From: Prochlorococcus sp. MIT 1314
GTDB lineage: Bacteria; Cyanobacteriota; Cyanobacteriia; PCC-6307; Cyanobiaceae
NCBI RefSeq assembly: GCF_034093315.1
Contig: NZ_CP139300.1
Coordinates: 1,550,001-1,614,000 of the forward strand
Direction: 5' to 3'
DNA: 64,000 nt
Below the pieces are notes generated by a model. The model did not search any database. It saw only the letters and a program-made list of their open reading frames with translations, and was not told the DNA's origin. This document shows, in pieces, positions 35,435 to 44,612 of this stretch (position 1 is the first letter of the stretch; the number at the start of each line of letters is the position of its first letter). The position numbers and the translations under genes are program-made.

Positions 35435-36184
35435 GTGAAAGTTATTGGATCTGCAGCTAGGACAGTTTTTTATTTAAAAAAAATTCAGGGTCAATATCCA
35501 AGTTGGAGAATTCAGTACAAAATAAAATGTAAAAGTACCGAAAATGAGCTCACAAACTGGCTTGGATATTCAGAAGTAAAGAGAAACCAGCCAGTAGCGA
35601 TAATAGCAAGAGAACAGTGCTCAGGTGTTGGCCAAAACTCAAAAACTTGGGTTTCCCCAAAAGGTGGGATTTGGTTAAGTGCAGCTTATCCAATATTTTC
35701 AAAAGAATTTACTAGTCAAATATTTAATTTGTCTTTAGGAATTAAGATATGTGAAATGCTTAGACAAGAGAATATAAATGTTTGTTTGAAATGGCCAAAT
35801 GATATTTTTTTTGGTTCAAAAAAGTTGATTGGATTTTTACCAAGGGTGATAACTAGAGGCAAGGAAATTATCTATGTAAGAATAGGTCTTGGGATGAATG
35901 TTTTAAATTACACTCCATCAGAAGGTATTTCATTATCAAAAGTACTTCAAACTAAGAATATTAATCACCATTACTGGACAGCCAAAGTTCTTAAAGCTTT
36001 TCATGATTCAATTGAATGTAATAACAAAAAAGAATATGTGATCAAATCGGCAAATAAGTTCCTCACTAAAAGATTTTTACCTAGTGGTTATTGTCCTCAT
36101 ATATGGAGAATTAAAGATATTGATTTAAATGGGCATTTAAGAATTGAGAATGAAACTCAACTGAAGGTAATTAGAAGGTTCTGA
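35435..36184 (+). CDS. birA: Biotin-[acetyl-CoA-carboxylase] ligase
   Basis: BirA attaches biotin to the carrier subunit of acetyl-CoA carboxylase through biotinyl-AMP. The 249-aa protein lacks the N-terminal DNA-binding domain, so it is the ligase-only form. It has REQCSGVGQNSKTWVSPKGGIW (about 65-86), KWPNDIFFGSKKLIGFLPR (about 128-146) and a glycine-rich GLGMNV. The usual GRGRRGR nucleotide loop reads GVGQNSK here, so several basic residues are missing. Whether this weakens activity or is normal for Prochlorococcus cannot be judged from one genome. The start is GTG. It converges on an ABC ATPase gene with 2 bp between stops. Confidence 0.82.
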   Translation: MKVIGSAARTVFYLKKIQGQYPSWRIQYKIKCKSTENELTNWLGYSEVKRNQPVAIIAREQCSGVGQNSKTWVSPKGGIWLSAAYPIFSKEFTSQIFNLSLGIKICEMLRQENINVCLKWPNDIFFGSKKLIGFLPRVITRGKEIIYVRIGLGMNVLNYTPSEGISLSKVLQTKNINHHYWTAKVLKAFHDSIECNNKKEYVIKSANKFLTKRFLPSGYCPHIWRIKDIDLNGHLRIENETQLKVIRRF

Positions 36185-36186
36185 AT

Positions 36187-36873
36187 TTACTTAACTTTTA
36201 ATTCAACTATTCTTCCATCCTTAAATTTAGCTATTTTTTTTGCGCGATTTGCAACTTCATCTTCGTGCGTAACTAAAACTATGGTTATTCCAGATTCATG
36301 CAGTTTGTCAAAAAGATCTAGTACATCTTCAGTGGTTTTTGAATCTAGTGCGCCAGTAGGTTCGTCTGCTAACAATATTGCAGGATTATTGATAATGGCC
36401 CTGGCAATAGCCACTCGTTGTTGTTGACCTCCGGATAACTGGTTTGGGCGATTATTCATTCTTTCTGAAAGGCCAACTTTTTTTAAGGCATTCTTACCTC
36501 TCTCTAATCTTTGTTCAGGCTCAATACCAGCATAAATCATCGGCAAAATTACGTTTTCAAGTGCAGTTGCGTCTGAAAGAAGATGAAATTGCTGAAAAAC
36601 GAAGCCTAATTTTTGGTTACGTATTTCCGCTAGCTCATCATCAGATAAATTCTCAACAGGGATACCATTTAATTTATATACACCTTCAGATGGTCTATCT
36701 AGACATCCAATAATATTCATAGCTGTACTTTTGCCTGAGCCACTAGCTCCCATTACAGCTAAATAATCACCTTTATAAATTTTTAAGTTTATGCAATCTA
36801 AGGCTTTAACAGTTAGATCATCCTTCCCATATGTTTTAGATATGCTTTCTAAACTTGCGACTTTCTTAGACAT
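36187..36873 (-). CDS. MacB/LolD-type ABC transporter ATPase
   Basis: A 228-aa ATP-binding subunit of the MacB/LolD (also DevA) group. Motifs are intact: Walker A GASGSGKST (40-48), Q-loop FVFQQFHLL, signature LSGGQQQRVAIARA (about 146-159), Walker B ILLADEPTGALDS and the switch histidine in LVTHEDE. This group powers mechanotransmission-type exporters or lipoprotein and peptide efflux. No membrane partner is adjacent; ndhB lies 16 bp upstream on the same strand, so the two may be co-transcribed, but a functional link is doubtful. The partner permease must be elsewhere. Confidence 0.88.
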   Translation of the reverse strand: MSKKVASLESISKTYGKDDLTVKALDCINLKIYKGDYLAVMGASGSGKSTAMNIIGCLDRPSEGVYKLNGIPVENLSDDELAEIRNQKLGFVFQQFHLLSDATALENVILPMIYAGIEPEQRLERGKNALKKVGLSERMNNRPNQLSGGQQQRVAIARAIINNPAILLADEPTGALDSKTTEDVLDLFDKLHESGITIVLVTHEDEVANRAKKIAKFKDGRIVELKVK

Positions 36874-36889
36874 TTATTGAAAAATTCCT

Positions 36890-38410
36890 CTAGGCAATAT
36901 TATTTGCTGTAGCAATAATATCTTGTAAGAAAGGAGTTTCTGAAACCGCTGTGTTGGCTAATTTAAAAAGAGGATTAGATAGGATTCCTCCAAGAGCAGT
37001 TACCGCTACGCAAGCATAAAGTGCAACTCTTAAGGGAGGCAATCCTATAATTCCCCAATTAATTTCAGGATATGATTTAACTATTTCAGAAGCTTCCTGT
37101 GGTTCTTTTACTACCATCATTTTTATCACTGAAATGTAGTAATAAATAGATATAACTGAAGTTACCAATCCAACGATTACTAATAAATATTGATGATTTG
37201 CCCAACCTGCAAAGAACAAATATATTTTTCCAAAAAATCCTAACATAGGAGGTAAACCTCCAAGTGATAGAAGACAAAGGCTCAGGCCTAATGTAATGAG
37301 AGGATCTTTTTGGTAAAGCCCAGAGTAATCAAGAATTCTGTCAGAACCGGTTCTTAGTGAGAAAAGTATTACACATGAAAATGCACCCAAATTCATAAAC
37401 AAATACGCAGCCAAATATAAAACAGCAGCTGATAAACCATCTTGTGTCCCAGATACGATTCCAATCATTACAAATCCGGCTTGTCCAATAGAACTGTAAG
37501 CTAGCATCCTTTTCATTGAGGTTTGAGCTAGAGCTACAACATTTCCGAGGGCCATGCTCAAGATGGCTAAAATAGTAAATAAAAGTTTCCACTCCTCATC
37601 GAAAGAAGAGAAAGTGGTGCTTAATATTCTTATTGCAAATGCAAATCCTGCTGTTTTTGAACCAACAGATAAAAAAGCCACTACAGGTGTAGGTGAGCCC
37701 TCATATACATCAGGCGTCCATTGATGAAAAGGGACTGCAGCTATTTTAAATGCAACAGTTGATAGGACAAATACAAGAGCTAAAGAAGTAATGAATGATG
37801 GCTTGTTGATAATCTCTAAACCAATTGTTGCTAAGTTCGTTGAACCACTTAATCCATAAAGGAAAGAGGAACCGTACAAATAGACTGCAGCGGCCGCTGA
37901 ACCAACAAGCAAATATTTTAAAGCTGCTTCTGAACTCCTTGGATCTCTCTTGAGATAACCAGAAAGTAAATAGCTCGCTACCGATAAAGTCTCAAGAGAT
38001 ATGAATACACTAATAAGGTCAGTAGATCCACACAAAAGCATTGCCCCAAGAGTTGCCGAAAGAACTATCGCCGCGAACTCCCCAATAGGGCTTCCACTTT
38101 GTTCTGTATAACGCCAGCTTATTAGTAAAGAAACTAAAGTTGATAAAGCTATTATTGCTCTGAATGCGATTGCTAAATTATCTGAATTAAAGGAACCAAG
38201 AAATGCACTATTTACTGGATTACTCCATTGAGAGGCTAAACTTAAGAGAGAGCCGCCAATTGATAAATAGCAGATTATTGGTGCCCATTTTGATGCAGTT
38301 TTTTCTCCTGCTAAATCTACAAGAAGAGTTCCAACAATACCTAGTAAGATAAAAGCCTCTGGAATAATGGCTTGAGCATTTAAATTAATTGTAAAGATTT
38401 CGTTGGGCAC
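36890..38410 (-). CDS. ndhB: NAD(P)H-quinone oxidoreductase subunit 2 (NdhB)
   Basis: NdhB is an antiporter-like membrane subunit of the photosynthetic NDH-1 complex used for respiration and cyclic electron flow. The 506-aa protein has about 14 spans and the proton-pumping subunit signature region [25 protein letters not shown] (about 222-246, shown as [10 protein letters not shown] then [10 protein letters not shown]), as well as the conserved [22 protein letters not shown] segment with its glutamate. Length and motifs match the cyanobacterial subunit. It diverges from topA across 175 bp and is followed by the MacB-type ATPase gene. Confidence 0.95.
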   Translation of the reverse strand: MPNEIFTINLNAQAIIPEAFILLGIVGTLLVDLAGEKTASKWAPIICYLSIGGSLLSLASQWSNPVNSAFLGSFNSDNLAIAFRAIIALSTLVSLLISWRYTEQSGSPIGEFAAIVLSATLGAMLLCGSTDLISVFISLETLSVASYLLSGYLKRDPRSSEAALKYLLVGSAAAAVYLYGSSFLYGLSGSTNLATIGLEIINKPSFITSLALVFVLSTVAFKIAAVPFHQWTPDVYEGSPTPVVAFLSVGSKTAGFAFAIRILSTTFSSFDEEWKLLFTILAILSMALGNVVALAQTSMKRMLAYSSIGQAGFVMIGIVSGTQDGLSAAVLYLAAYLFMNLGAFSCVILFSLRTGSDRILDYSGLYQKDPLITLGLSLCLLSLGGLPPMLGFFGKIYLFFAGWANHQYLLVIVGLVTSVISIYYYISVIKMMVVKEPQEASEIVKSYPEINWGIIGLPPLRVALYACVAVTALGGILSNPLFKLANTAVSETPFLQDIIATANNIA

Positions 38411-38474
38411 TTTATTAAATAGGATTAAATTAGATGATTGATTGTAATGGTGAAAGAGTTAATCTTAACTTAAT

Positions 38475-38480
38475 TATAAT
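38475..38480 (+). promoter_or_regulatory. Candidate -10 element upstream of topA
   Basis: A perfect TATAAT lies 105 bp upstream of the topA start in the divergent ndhB-topA gap. No obvious -35 box accompanies it. A short GTTAA-TC-TTAAC dyad lies just before it (38458-38469). Confidence 0.3.
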
Positions 38481-38585
38481 TTGTGGGTATGATTTTTGAA
38501 ATTTTCAAGAGATATTACTTTAAAAAGTTTCAAATAATCATAATATGCCCTAACTGAACAAAAACACCAATTTTTGAAATAAACC

Positions 38586-41192
38586 TTGGATCACACACTA
38601 GTTATTGTTGAAAGTCCCACCAAAGCAAAAACTATAAGAAAGTTTTTGCCTTCTAATTATGAAGTTCTTGCTTCAATGGGACATGTAAGAGATCTTCCAA
38701 AAGGGGCCGCTGAAATCCCCGCTGCAGTCAAAAAGGAAAAATGGTCAAGGATAGGAGTAAATACAACGGAAGATTTTGAACCACTTTATATAGTTCCAAA
38801 AGATAAGAAAAAGGTTGTTAAAGAGCTGAAAGATGCTTTGAAAGGTGCCACCGAACTATTACTGGCGACTGATGAAGATAGAGAGGGAGAGAGCATTAGC
38901 TGGCATCTTCTGCAAATACTGAAGCCTAAAATACCTACTAAGAGAATGGTTTTTCATGAAATTACAAAAAAGGCAATTAATAAAGCTTTAGATCAAACAA
39001 GGGAAATTGATATGGAACTTGTTCAGGCTCAAGAAACCAGAAGAATCTTAGACAGGCTTTTTGGATATGAATTATCTCCTTTACTTTGGAAGAAGGTAGC
39101 TCCCAGATTATCTGCAGGTCGTGTTCAATCAGTTTCTGTAAGACTTCTTGTTAGAAGAGAAAGAGAAAGAAGATCCTTTAAAAAAGCTAGTTACTGGGGG
39201 ATTAAAGCTTCCCTAGTAAAGGATAATGTTTCTTTCGAAACTAAATTATTTAGTTTAAATGGTCAAAGAATTTCTAATGGTTCCGATTTCGATGAACAGA
39301 CCGGTAAATTAAAACAAGGAAATAAATCTTTAATAATTGGAGAAGATAAAGTACATGATTTGTTGAAGACTTTTTCCTCCGAGGATTGGTTAGTCTCAAA
39401 AATCGAAAAAAAACCATCCACTCGTAAGCCAGTTCCTCCATTTACAACAAGTACATTGCAACAAGAAGCAAACAGAAAGCTTCGTTTGTCTGCAAGGGAA
39501 ACTATGAGATGTGCACAAGGTCTTTATGAGAGAGGTTTCATAACATATATGAGGACTGATTCAGTTCATCTTTCCGAACAAGCTACAAGAGCTGCTAGAG
39601 AATGTGTCAGTTCTATGTATGGAAAAGAATATTTATCTAATTCACCAAGACAATTCAATTCAACTGCAAGAAATGCTCAAGAAGCACACGAAGCTATAAG
39701 GCCCGCAGGTGAGGTATTTAAAACACCAAAGGAAACTAATCTGACTGGTAGAGACTTATCTCTTTACGATTTAATTTGGAAAAGAACTGTAGCTAGTCAA
39801 ATGGCGGAAGCTAGGCTAACAATGATTAATGCCGAAATTAGTGTGGGGGATGGATTATTTAAATCGAGCGGGAAAAGTATTGATTTCGCGGGATTCTTCC
39901 GAGCTTATGTCGAGGGAAGTGATGACCCAAGTTCGTCCCTTGAACAACAAGAAATTATTCTCCCAAACCTAACAACTGGAACAAGTCTTGAAGTCGCTAA
40001 TAAGGAATCTACTTTTCATGAAACCAAACCGCCTGCAAGATATACAGAGGCTGCATTAGTTAAAGTTCTTGAAAAAGAAGGGATTGGAAGACCTTCTACC
40101 TATGCGAGTATTATCGGGACAATTGTGGATAGAGGTTATGCAAATATATCTTCAAATACTTTGGCTCCAACGTTTACAGCTTTTGCTGTTACCGCTCTGT
40201 TAGAAGAACATTTCCCTGATCTGGTTGATACTACTTTTACTGCAAAAATGGAGTCTTCATTGGATGAAATATCTTCAGGCAATCTTGAGTGGCTTCCATA
40301 CCTCGAGACTTTCTATAAAGGTAAAAATGGTCTTGAGGTAAAAGTTCAGAAAACAGAGGGTGATATTGATGGTAAAGCTTATAGACAAGTTGATTTCGAA
40401 GACCTTCCTTGCGTAGTCAGAATAGGATCTAACGGCCCTTGGCTAGAGGGCACAAAAATTGATGAATCTGGCAATGAAATTCAGGCGAAAGGTAATCTTC
40501 CGATGGATATAACTCCCGGAGATTTAGACATAAAGCAAGTTGATCAAATTTTAAGTGGCCCATCAGATCTTGGAACTGATCCAAAAACTGGGGAAAAAGT
40601 CTTTTTAAGATTTGGACCTTATGGACCTTACGTACAATTGGGAAATAATGATCAAGATAAAGCTAAACCAAGAAGAGCTTCATTACCCAAAGAGTTGAAA
40701 ACTGATGATCTAACTCTAGATGAGGCTCTTGTACTTTTAAGTTTGCCTAGATTGTTAGGCGTACATCCTGAAGGAGGTGTTGTTGAGGCTGATAGAGGAA
40801 GATTTGGACCTTATATTAAATGGATTAAAAATGAAAATGAATCTGAAAACAGATCATTAAAGAAAGATGATGATGTTTTTACAGTTGATATAAAACGAGC
40901 ATTAGAAATTCTTGCGATGCCAAAAATGGGTAGAGGCGGTCAAGAGATAATTAAAGACTTAGGAAAACCGAAAGGATTTCAAGAAAAAATCCAAATATTA
41001 AATGGAAGATATGGGGTCTATTTAAAATGTGGCAAAACTAATGTTTCGATTGCCAAAGATACTGACTTAGAAAAATTCACCATAGATGATGCTGTTTCTC
41101 TTTTAGAAGAAAAACTAAAAGATAAAAAAGGATCCATTTTAAAAAAAACAAAAATAAGTAATAAAAAAACTACAAGGAAAAAGAAAAGTTAG
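38586..41192 (+). CDS. topA: DNA topoisomerase I
   Basis: TopA relaxes negative supercoils with a type IA mechanism. The 868-aa protein has the TOPRIM start LVIVESPTKAKTIRKFLP with ATDEDREGE acidic motif near 97, and the active-site tyrosine Y321 in GFITYMRTDS. HEAIRPA and GIGRPSTYASI blocks follow. The C-terminal third has three degenerate repeats around KVFLRFGPYGPYVQLG, GRFGPYIKW and GRYGVYLK instead of cysteine zinc fingers, and a lysine-rich tail. This repeat-type C-terminus is usual in cyanobacteria. The start is TTG. A lipoprotein gene follows 8 bp later. Confidence 0.96.
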   Translation: MDHTLVIVESPTKAKTIRKFLPSNYEVLASMGHVRDLPKGAAEIPAAVKKEKWSRIGVNTTEDFEPLYIVPKDKKKVVKELKDALKGATELLLATDEDREGESISWHLLQILKPKIPTKRMVFHEITKKAINKALDQTREIDMELVQAQETRRILDRLFGYELSPLLWKKVAPRLSAGRVQSVSVRLLVRRERERRSFKKASYWGIKASLVKDNVSFETKLFSLNGQRISNGSDFDEQTGKLKQGNKSLIIGEDKVHDLLKTFSSEDWLVSKIEKKPSTRKPVPPFTTSTLQQEANRKLRLSARETMRCAQGLYERGFITYMRTDSVHLSEQATRAARECVSSMYGKEYLSNSPRQFNSTARNAQEAHEAIRPAGEVFKTPKETNLTGRDLSLYDLIWKRTVASQMAEARLTMINAEISVGDGLFKSSGKSIDFAGFFRAYVEGSDDPSSSLEQQEIILPNLTTGTSLEVANKESTFHETKPPARYTEAALVKVLEKEGIGRPSTYASIIGTIVDRGYANISSNTLAPTFTAFAVTALLEEHFPDLVDTTFTAKMESSLDEISSGNLEWLPYLETFYKGKNGLEVKVQKTEGDIDGKAYRQVDFEDLPCVVRIGSNGPWLEGTKIDESGNEIQAKGNLPMDITPGDLDIKQVDQILSGPSDLGTDPKTGEKVFLRFGPYGPYVQLGNNDQDKAKPRRASLPKELKTDDLTLDEALVLLSLPRLLGVHPEGGVVEADRGRFGPYIKWIKNENESENRSLKKDDDVFTVDIKRALEILAMPKMGRGGQEIIKDLGKPKGFQEKIQILNGRYGVYLKCGKTNVSIAKDTDLEKFTIDDAVSLLEEKLKDKKGSILKKTKISNKKTTRKKKS

Positions 41193-41200
41193 AAAAAAAT

Positions 41201-41785
41201 ATGATTTTAAAAAAAAAAGAATTTTTTTTATTTATTGTTTTAATTTTCTTGCAATCATGCTCTGGAGGGAGAATTGGAAATTTTCTTGAAAGTAGTTTTA
41301 ATGATTTAGAAAAAACAAGCCAAAATGAAGATTTACAAAATAATTTAGTAAATAAAAAAATTGTAGAAAAAGAAAATAAAGAAATTGATGTTAAAAAAAA
41401 TAAAAAAATTAAAAAAGTAGAAAAGCCAAAAAATATTCCAGAAAATAAAAAGGATACAAATTCAGAAAAAGAAAACAAAGAAATTGATGTTAAAAAAAAT
41501 AAAAAAATTAAAAAAGTAGAAAAGCCAAAAAATATTCCAGAAAATAAAAAGGATTTAAATTTAGAAAAAATGGCAAAACAAAAAAATAACAAAATTAAGA
41601 ATCTTTCAAAAAAAAGAAAAATTGAGCTTCAATCTTACAAAATAATACTCATCTTAAAAAATGTAGATCCAAAAGATCCCACGGAAGAGTTAAGTTCCAT
41701 ATTAAGTAATTCTGAGGTAAATTTTGAAATAGAAAAGATTGAACGTATCTTTGATTCAAAAAATAAAAGTATGAATACAAATTAA
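41201..41785 (+). CDS. Lys-rich putative lipoprotein with 33-aa tandem repeat
   Basis: A 194-aa protein with a signal peptide and lipobox (LIFLQSC, with C21 as the lipidated residue), followed by a Lys/Glu/Asn-rich region. Two nearly identical 33-aa units lie at about residues 56-88 and 89-121, each reading EKENKEIDVKKNKKIKKVEK followed by PKNIPENKKD. The last 70 residues are a distinct domain, starting near IELQSYKIILILKNVDPKDP, which looks folded (beta-alpha). I cannot assign a family. It follows topA by 8 bp and precedes a DUF2232 membrane protein gene by 20 bp. Confidence 0.7.
   Translation: MILKKKEFFLFIVLIFLQSCSGGRIGNFLESSFNDLEKTSQNEDLQNNLVNKKIVEKENKEIDVKKNKKIKKVEKPKNIPENKKDTNSEKENKEIDVKKNKKIKKVEKPKNIPENKKDLNLEKMAKQKNNKIKNLSKKRKIELQSYKIILILKNVDPKDPTEELSSILSNSEVNFEIEKIERIFDSKNKSMNTN
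41366..41563 (+). repeat. Two 99-bp tandem repeats inside the lipoprotein gene
   Basis: Copies start at 41366 and 41465. The first 90 bases differ at one position (T to C, silent in Asn); the last nine bases differ more. The duplication adds 33 residues in frame and is recent or maintained by slippage or recombination. Confidence 0.92.
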
Positions 41786-41805
41786 TTAAAAATATTCAAC
41801 AAAAA

Positions 41806-42444
41806 ATGAAAATAACAACAAAAACTGAAGCTTTAAATATTGTGGAGACCTCATATTTAGCATCTCTTTCGTCTTTATTATGGGTTGCACTATATTATTT
41901 GCCCATTGGGGGAGCTTTATTAAGGTTAATTTTACCCCTCCCAATCATCTTGTTGCACTTGAGAAGAGGGACTAAAATTGCATTGGAAGGACTCTTAATA
42001 CAATTTCTACTTTTATTCATAATTATGGGGCCTGTTAGAGGAACTTTATTTTTATTTCCCTATGGGATCTTGGCTTTTTGGTTAGGTTGGTGTTGGTTTA
42101 AAGAAAGGAGTTGGAAACTTAGTTTAACTGTAGGAGTTGTTATTGGAACCCTTGGCTTCTTACTACGAGTAATAGCATTATCTACGTTGGTTGGAGATAA
42201 TCTTTGGGTTTTAATTACTAGAGCGAGTTATGGCCTAATAGAAAAGTTGATTGGATTATTTGATTTACCTATATCCCCCTCGATTTTGATTATCCAATTG
42301 GGTGCAATTTTATTAATAATTTTTCAAGAAATAGTTTATGTTTTAACGGTACATGTAGTTGCTTATTCTCTATTTCCTAGATTTAAATTAACTATCCCAG
42401 ATCCTCCAAGATTATTAGATAGCTTAGTTGATTTAAATAATTGA
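41806..42444 (+). CDS. DUF2232 membrane protein
   Basis: A 212-aa integral membrane protein of the DUF2232 type, found across cyanobacteria and Firmicutes, with no established function I can name. It has about six hydrophobic spans. Recognisable are an N-terminal ETSYLASLSSLLWVALYYLP, the basic loop LHLRRGTKIALEG near 50-62, and the C-terminal end IPDPPRLLDSLVDL, which is characteristic of the cyanobacterial members. The stop overlaps the TTG of the next (CobT-family) gene by 4 bp. The two are conserved neighbours in my recollection of Prochlorococcus, so co-expression is likely. Confidence 0.75.
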   Translation: MKITTKTEALNIVETSYLASLSSLLWVALYYLPIGGALLRLILPLPIILLHLRRGTKIALEGLLIQFLLLFIIMGPVRGTLFLFPYGILAFWLGWCWFKERSWKLSLTVGVVIGTLGFLLRVIALSTLVGDNLWVLITRASYGLIEKLIGLFDLPISPSILIIQLGAILLIIFQEIVYVLTVHVVAYSLFPRFKLTIPDPPRLLDSLVDLNN

Positions 42445-43613
42445 AAAAAGTAAGAATGTACAGTACAGAATTAGGGATAAATTTTTTTGGTAATGAATCC
42501 AATAAAAAAAATCAACTTAATAAGATAGAAATACTGAAAAAGAATATTAATAATCTCAAAATATTTCTTGTAATTGCAGGCACTAATACATCGCAAATTC
42601 CTGGAATTTCCGCGGCAGGTATTAATGCAAAATCAAGGAGAAAAACTGCTCTCGCAGATGCTGAATTTTTGCTTAAGGGTGCTTCAAAAGATCATAAATA
42701 TAAATTGCCTTTCCTGAAAGCGGGAGTAACTCCGGCCCTAATAAGTCATGTTTGTTCAAGGCTTATAAATATTTATCCAGTCATTGTTCCTTTGGGAATA
42801 GGAGTAAAGCCTTATTTTAATCATTTGGTTGTAGAAGATAGAGATTTGGGACCGTCAAATTGTCTTACTACTGGTAAATCTATGACCAAAGAGAGGGTTA
42901 TAAATCTCTATAAAAGAGGTCTTTCGATAGGAAAATCCTCAAAACAACCTATCTTAATTTCTGAATCTGTACCAGGAGGCACCACAACTGCTCAGGCAGT
43001 AATGGAAGCCTTTGGTTTGCGGGTGTCTAATTTAGTAGGGAGTAGTTTATTTAAAGTTCCAAGAGAATTAAGAAGAAAAGTAGTTCAAAAAGGAATTTTA
43101 AATGCAAATCTTAAGACTGGTTTTGACTCTTTTGATGTTGTCGCGGCAGTAGGTGATCCTTTCCAAGCTTTCTCAATGGGCCTATTAATTGGTGCCAGGT
43201 TAGCAAATCAACCTGTCATATTGTCTGGTGGAAGTCAGATGGTAGCGATCATTTTGCTTGTATTAGAATTCTTAGATTTGAAAAATGAAGATGAATTTAT
43301 TGAAGATGTTTTTATTGCGACAACTGGGTGGCTTGTGAAAGATAATTCTCTGAGTGATTTATTAAATCTAATTAATGAAAAATATGATGTCAAATTATTA
43401 GGTTTAGCAAGTCCTTTAAATTTCAAATCTTCAAAATACAAAGAATTGAAAGATTATGAATTAGGTCATGTTAAAGAAGGTGTAGGTGCTGGTGGAATAT
43501 CATTGCTTGCTTTCTTATATGGATTTAAAAATGAAGAAATAGTTTCATTGTGCCAACAAAATCTGGAAATGATGAAGGGCTTAGGTCAAATTTCTTTAGA
43601 GAAGGATTGCTGA
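42441..43613 (+). CDS. CobT-family phosphoribosyltransferase (TIGR00303)
   Basis: A 390-aa member of the TIGR00303/UPF0284 group, distantly related to CobT, which makes alpha-ribazole phosphate for the lower ligand of cobamides. Key blocks are AGTNTSQIPGISAAGI (about 47-62), GVTPALISH near 95, the glycine motif ESVPGGTTTAQAVMEAFGL (about 174-192), and GHVKEGVGAGG near the C-terminus. Prochlorococcus makes pseudocobalamin-type cobamides, so its exact role in lower-ligand attachment is open. The first in-frame start is TTG at 42441, overlapping the previous stop; an ATG five codons later (42456) is equally plausible. Confidence 0.78.
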   Translation: MKKVRMYSTELGINFFGNESNKKNQLNKIEILKKNINNLKIFLVIAGTNTSQIPGISAAGINAKSRRKTALADAEFLLKGASKDHKYKLPFLKAGVTPALISHVCSRLINIYPVIVPLGIGVKPYFNHLVVEDRDLGPSNCLTTGKSMTKERVINLYKRGLSIGKSSKQPILISESVPGGTTTAQAVMEAFGLRVSNLVGSSLFKVPRELRRKVVQKGILNANLKTGFDSFDVVAAVGDPFQAFSMGLLIGARLANQPVILSGGSQMVAIILLVLEFLDLKNEDEFIEDVFIATTGWLVKDNSLSDLLNLINEKYDVKLLGLASPLNFKSSKYKELKDYELGHVKEGVGAGGISLLAFLYGFKNEEIVSLCQQNLEMMKGLGQISLEKDC

Positions 43614-44612
43614 ATGTTTTTAAAATTTGCAACCAGAAGAGAATTTTTAAATTATGGTAAGCTTTCGTTTTTATTTCTCTTAAACTCTTGCAGTAATCTT
43701 CCTAATAAAATAAAGATTGCACTTCAAAATTCTTTTTACCCAGAGTCTTTTAAAGATACGATTCCAAAAGATTGGAAGCAGGAAAAAATTAATTTTGAAA
43801 GTATCCAGCTACAAAAAAATAGAGACATAATTTTCAATTCTGACTTTACTTTAATAAACGATGGATGGATTACTAGTATAGATTTTGCAAAATTTGAAAA
43901 AATAAATGAATATCCATTGATCGAAAATTTGGATAAGAGATCGATAGATTTCTTGGGAAGTTTTAATCAAAATCAGAGAAGTAAATTATTTCCTATTGGC
44001 GTGGTACCTTATACAATTGTCATTAAAAATAATAAAGAATTACTAAATTCAGCCAGGAATTCTTGGGATTTTCTTCTTTCTAAAAAATTAACTGGGAAAA
44101 TTATTTTCCCACAAAGTCCCAGAATAATATTATCAATTTCAAAAAAAATTAATTCATCTAATTCTTTAAAAAAGCTCAAAAGCCAAGCAATGTTATTTGA
44201 TGATAGAAATATGCTCAATTGGTTGATTAATTCTGATGCTTGTGTCGCAATATTGCCTTATAGTCTATGCTCAAAATATTTAAAAATAGATCCAAGGCTT
44301 TCTTTGGTTTTCCCAAGCCAAGGCGTACCTTTGATGTGGCATTTTCTACTTAGTCGATCAATTCAAAATAATTCACTATTAATTAAATGGATTAAATCTT
44401 TAGAAAATAAATCAATAGTAGATAAATTAGTAAGCCAGGGTTGGTATCTACCATTCAATAATGATTATTTACAAAGTAAATATAAATCTGAGATGTTCCC
44501 CATCTCAGGGCCTTCTAAGAAATGTTGGGAAAATAGCTGGTCTTTCCCTGTCCTAACAAATGAGCAAAAAGTTAATCTTAAAAATTTATGGAATGATTCT
44601 TTAACCCCATAA
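43614..44612 (+). CDS. Putative Tat-exported lipoprotein, solute-binding protein-like
   Basis: A 332-aa protein whose N-terminus TRREFLNYGKLSFLFLLNSC combines a twin-arginine motif (R8-R9-x-F-L) with a lipobox cysteine at C26, suggesting Tat export and lipid anchoring. The rest resembles the type 2 periplasmic binding protein fold used for polyamines (PotD): two lobes, with SWDFLLSKKLTGKIIFPQSPR near 150-165 and a C-terminal WYLPFNNDYLQSK segment. No permease or ATPase is adjacent. The start directly abuts the CobT-family stop. Its stop overlaps that of the aldo/keto reductase by 12 bp. Confidence 0.65.
   Translation: MFLKFATRREFLNYGKLSFLFLLNSCSNLPNKIKIALQNSFYPESFKDTIPKDWKQEKINFESIQLQKNRDIIFNSDFTLINDGWITSIDFAKFEKINEYPLIENLDKRSIDFLGSFNQNQRSKLFPIGVVPYTIVIKNNKELLNSARNSWDFLLSKKLTGKIIFPQSPRIILSISKKINSSNSLKKLKSQAMLFDDRNMLNWLINSDACVAILPYSLCSKYLKIDPRLSLVFPSQGVPLMWHFLLSRSIQNNSLLIKWIKSLENKSIVDKLVSQGWYLPFNNDYLQSKYKSEMFPISGPSKKCWENSWSFPVLTNEQKVNLKNLWNDSLTP
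44489..44507 (-). terminator. Hairpin in the binding-protein gene, candidate AKR terminator
   Basis: TGAGATG (44489-44495) and CATCTCA (44501-44507) pair perfectly around TTCCC. On the minus strand it lies about 94 nt past the AKR gene stop and is followed by a T/A-rich but not pure T stretch (GATTTATATTT). It is inside the convergent gene's coding sequence. Confidence 0.35.

Noticed and set aside
36086-36186. TTGAG/CTCAA hairpin at the birA end as terminator of the MacB-type ATPase gene
   Set aside because: Only five pairs and no T run on the minus strand.
41170-41592. Antisense ORF of Phe/Ser repeats opposite the lipoprotein gene
   Set aside because: It mirrors the Lys-rich coding repeat; its composition is set by poly-A on the other strand.
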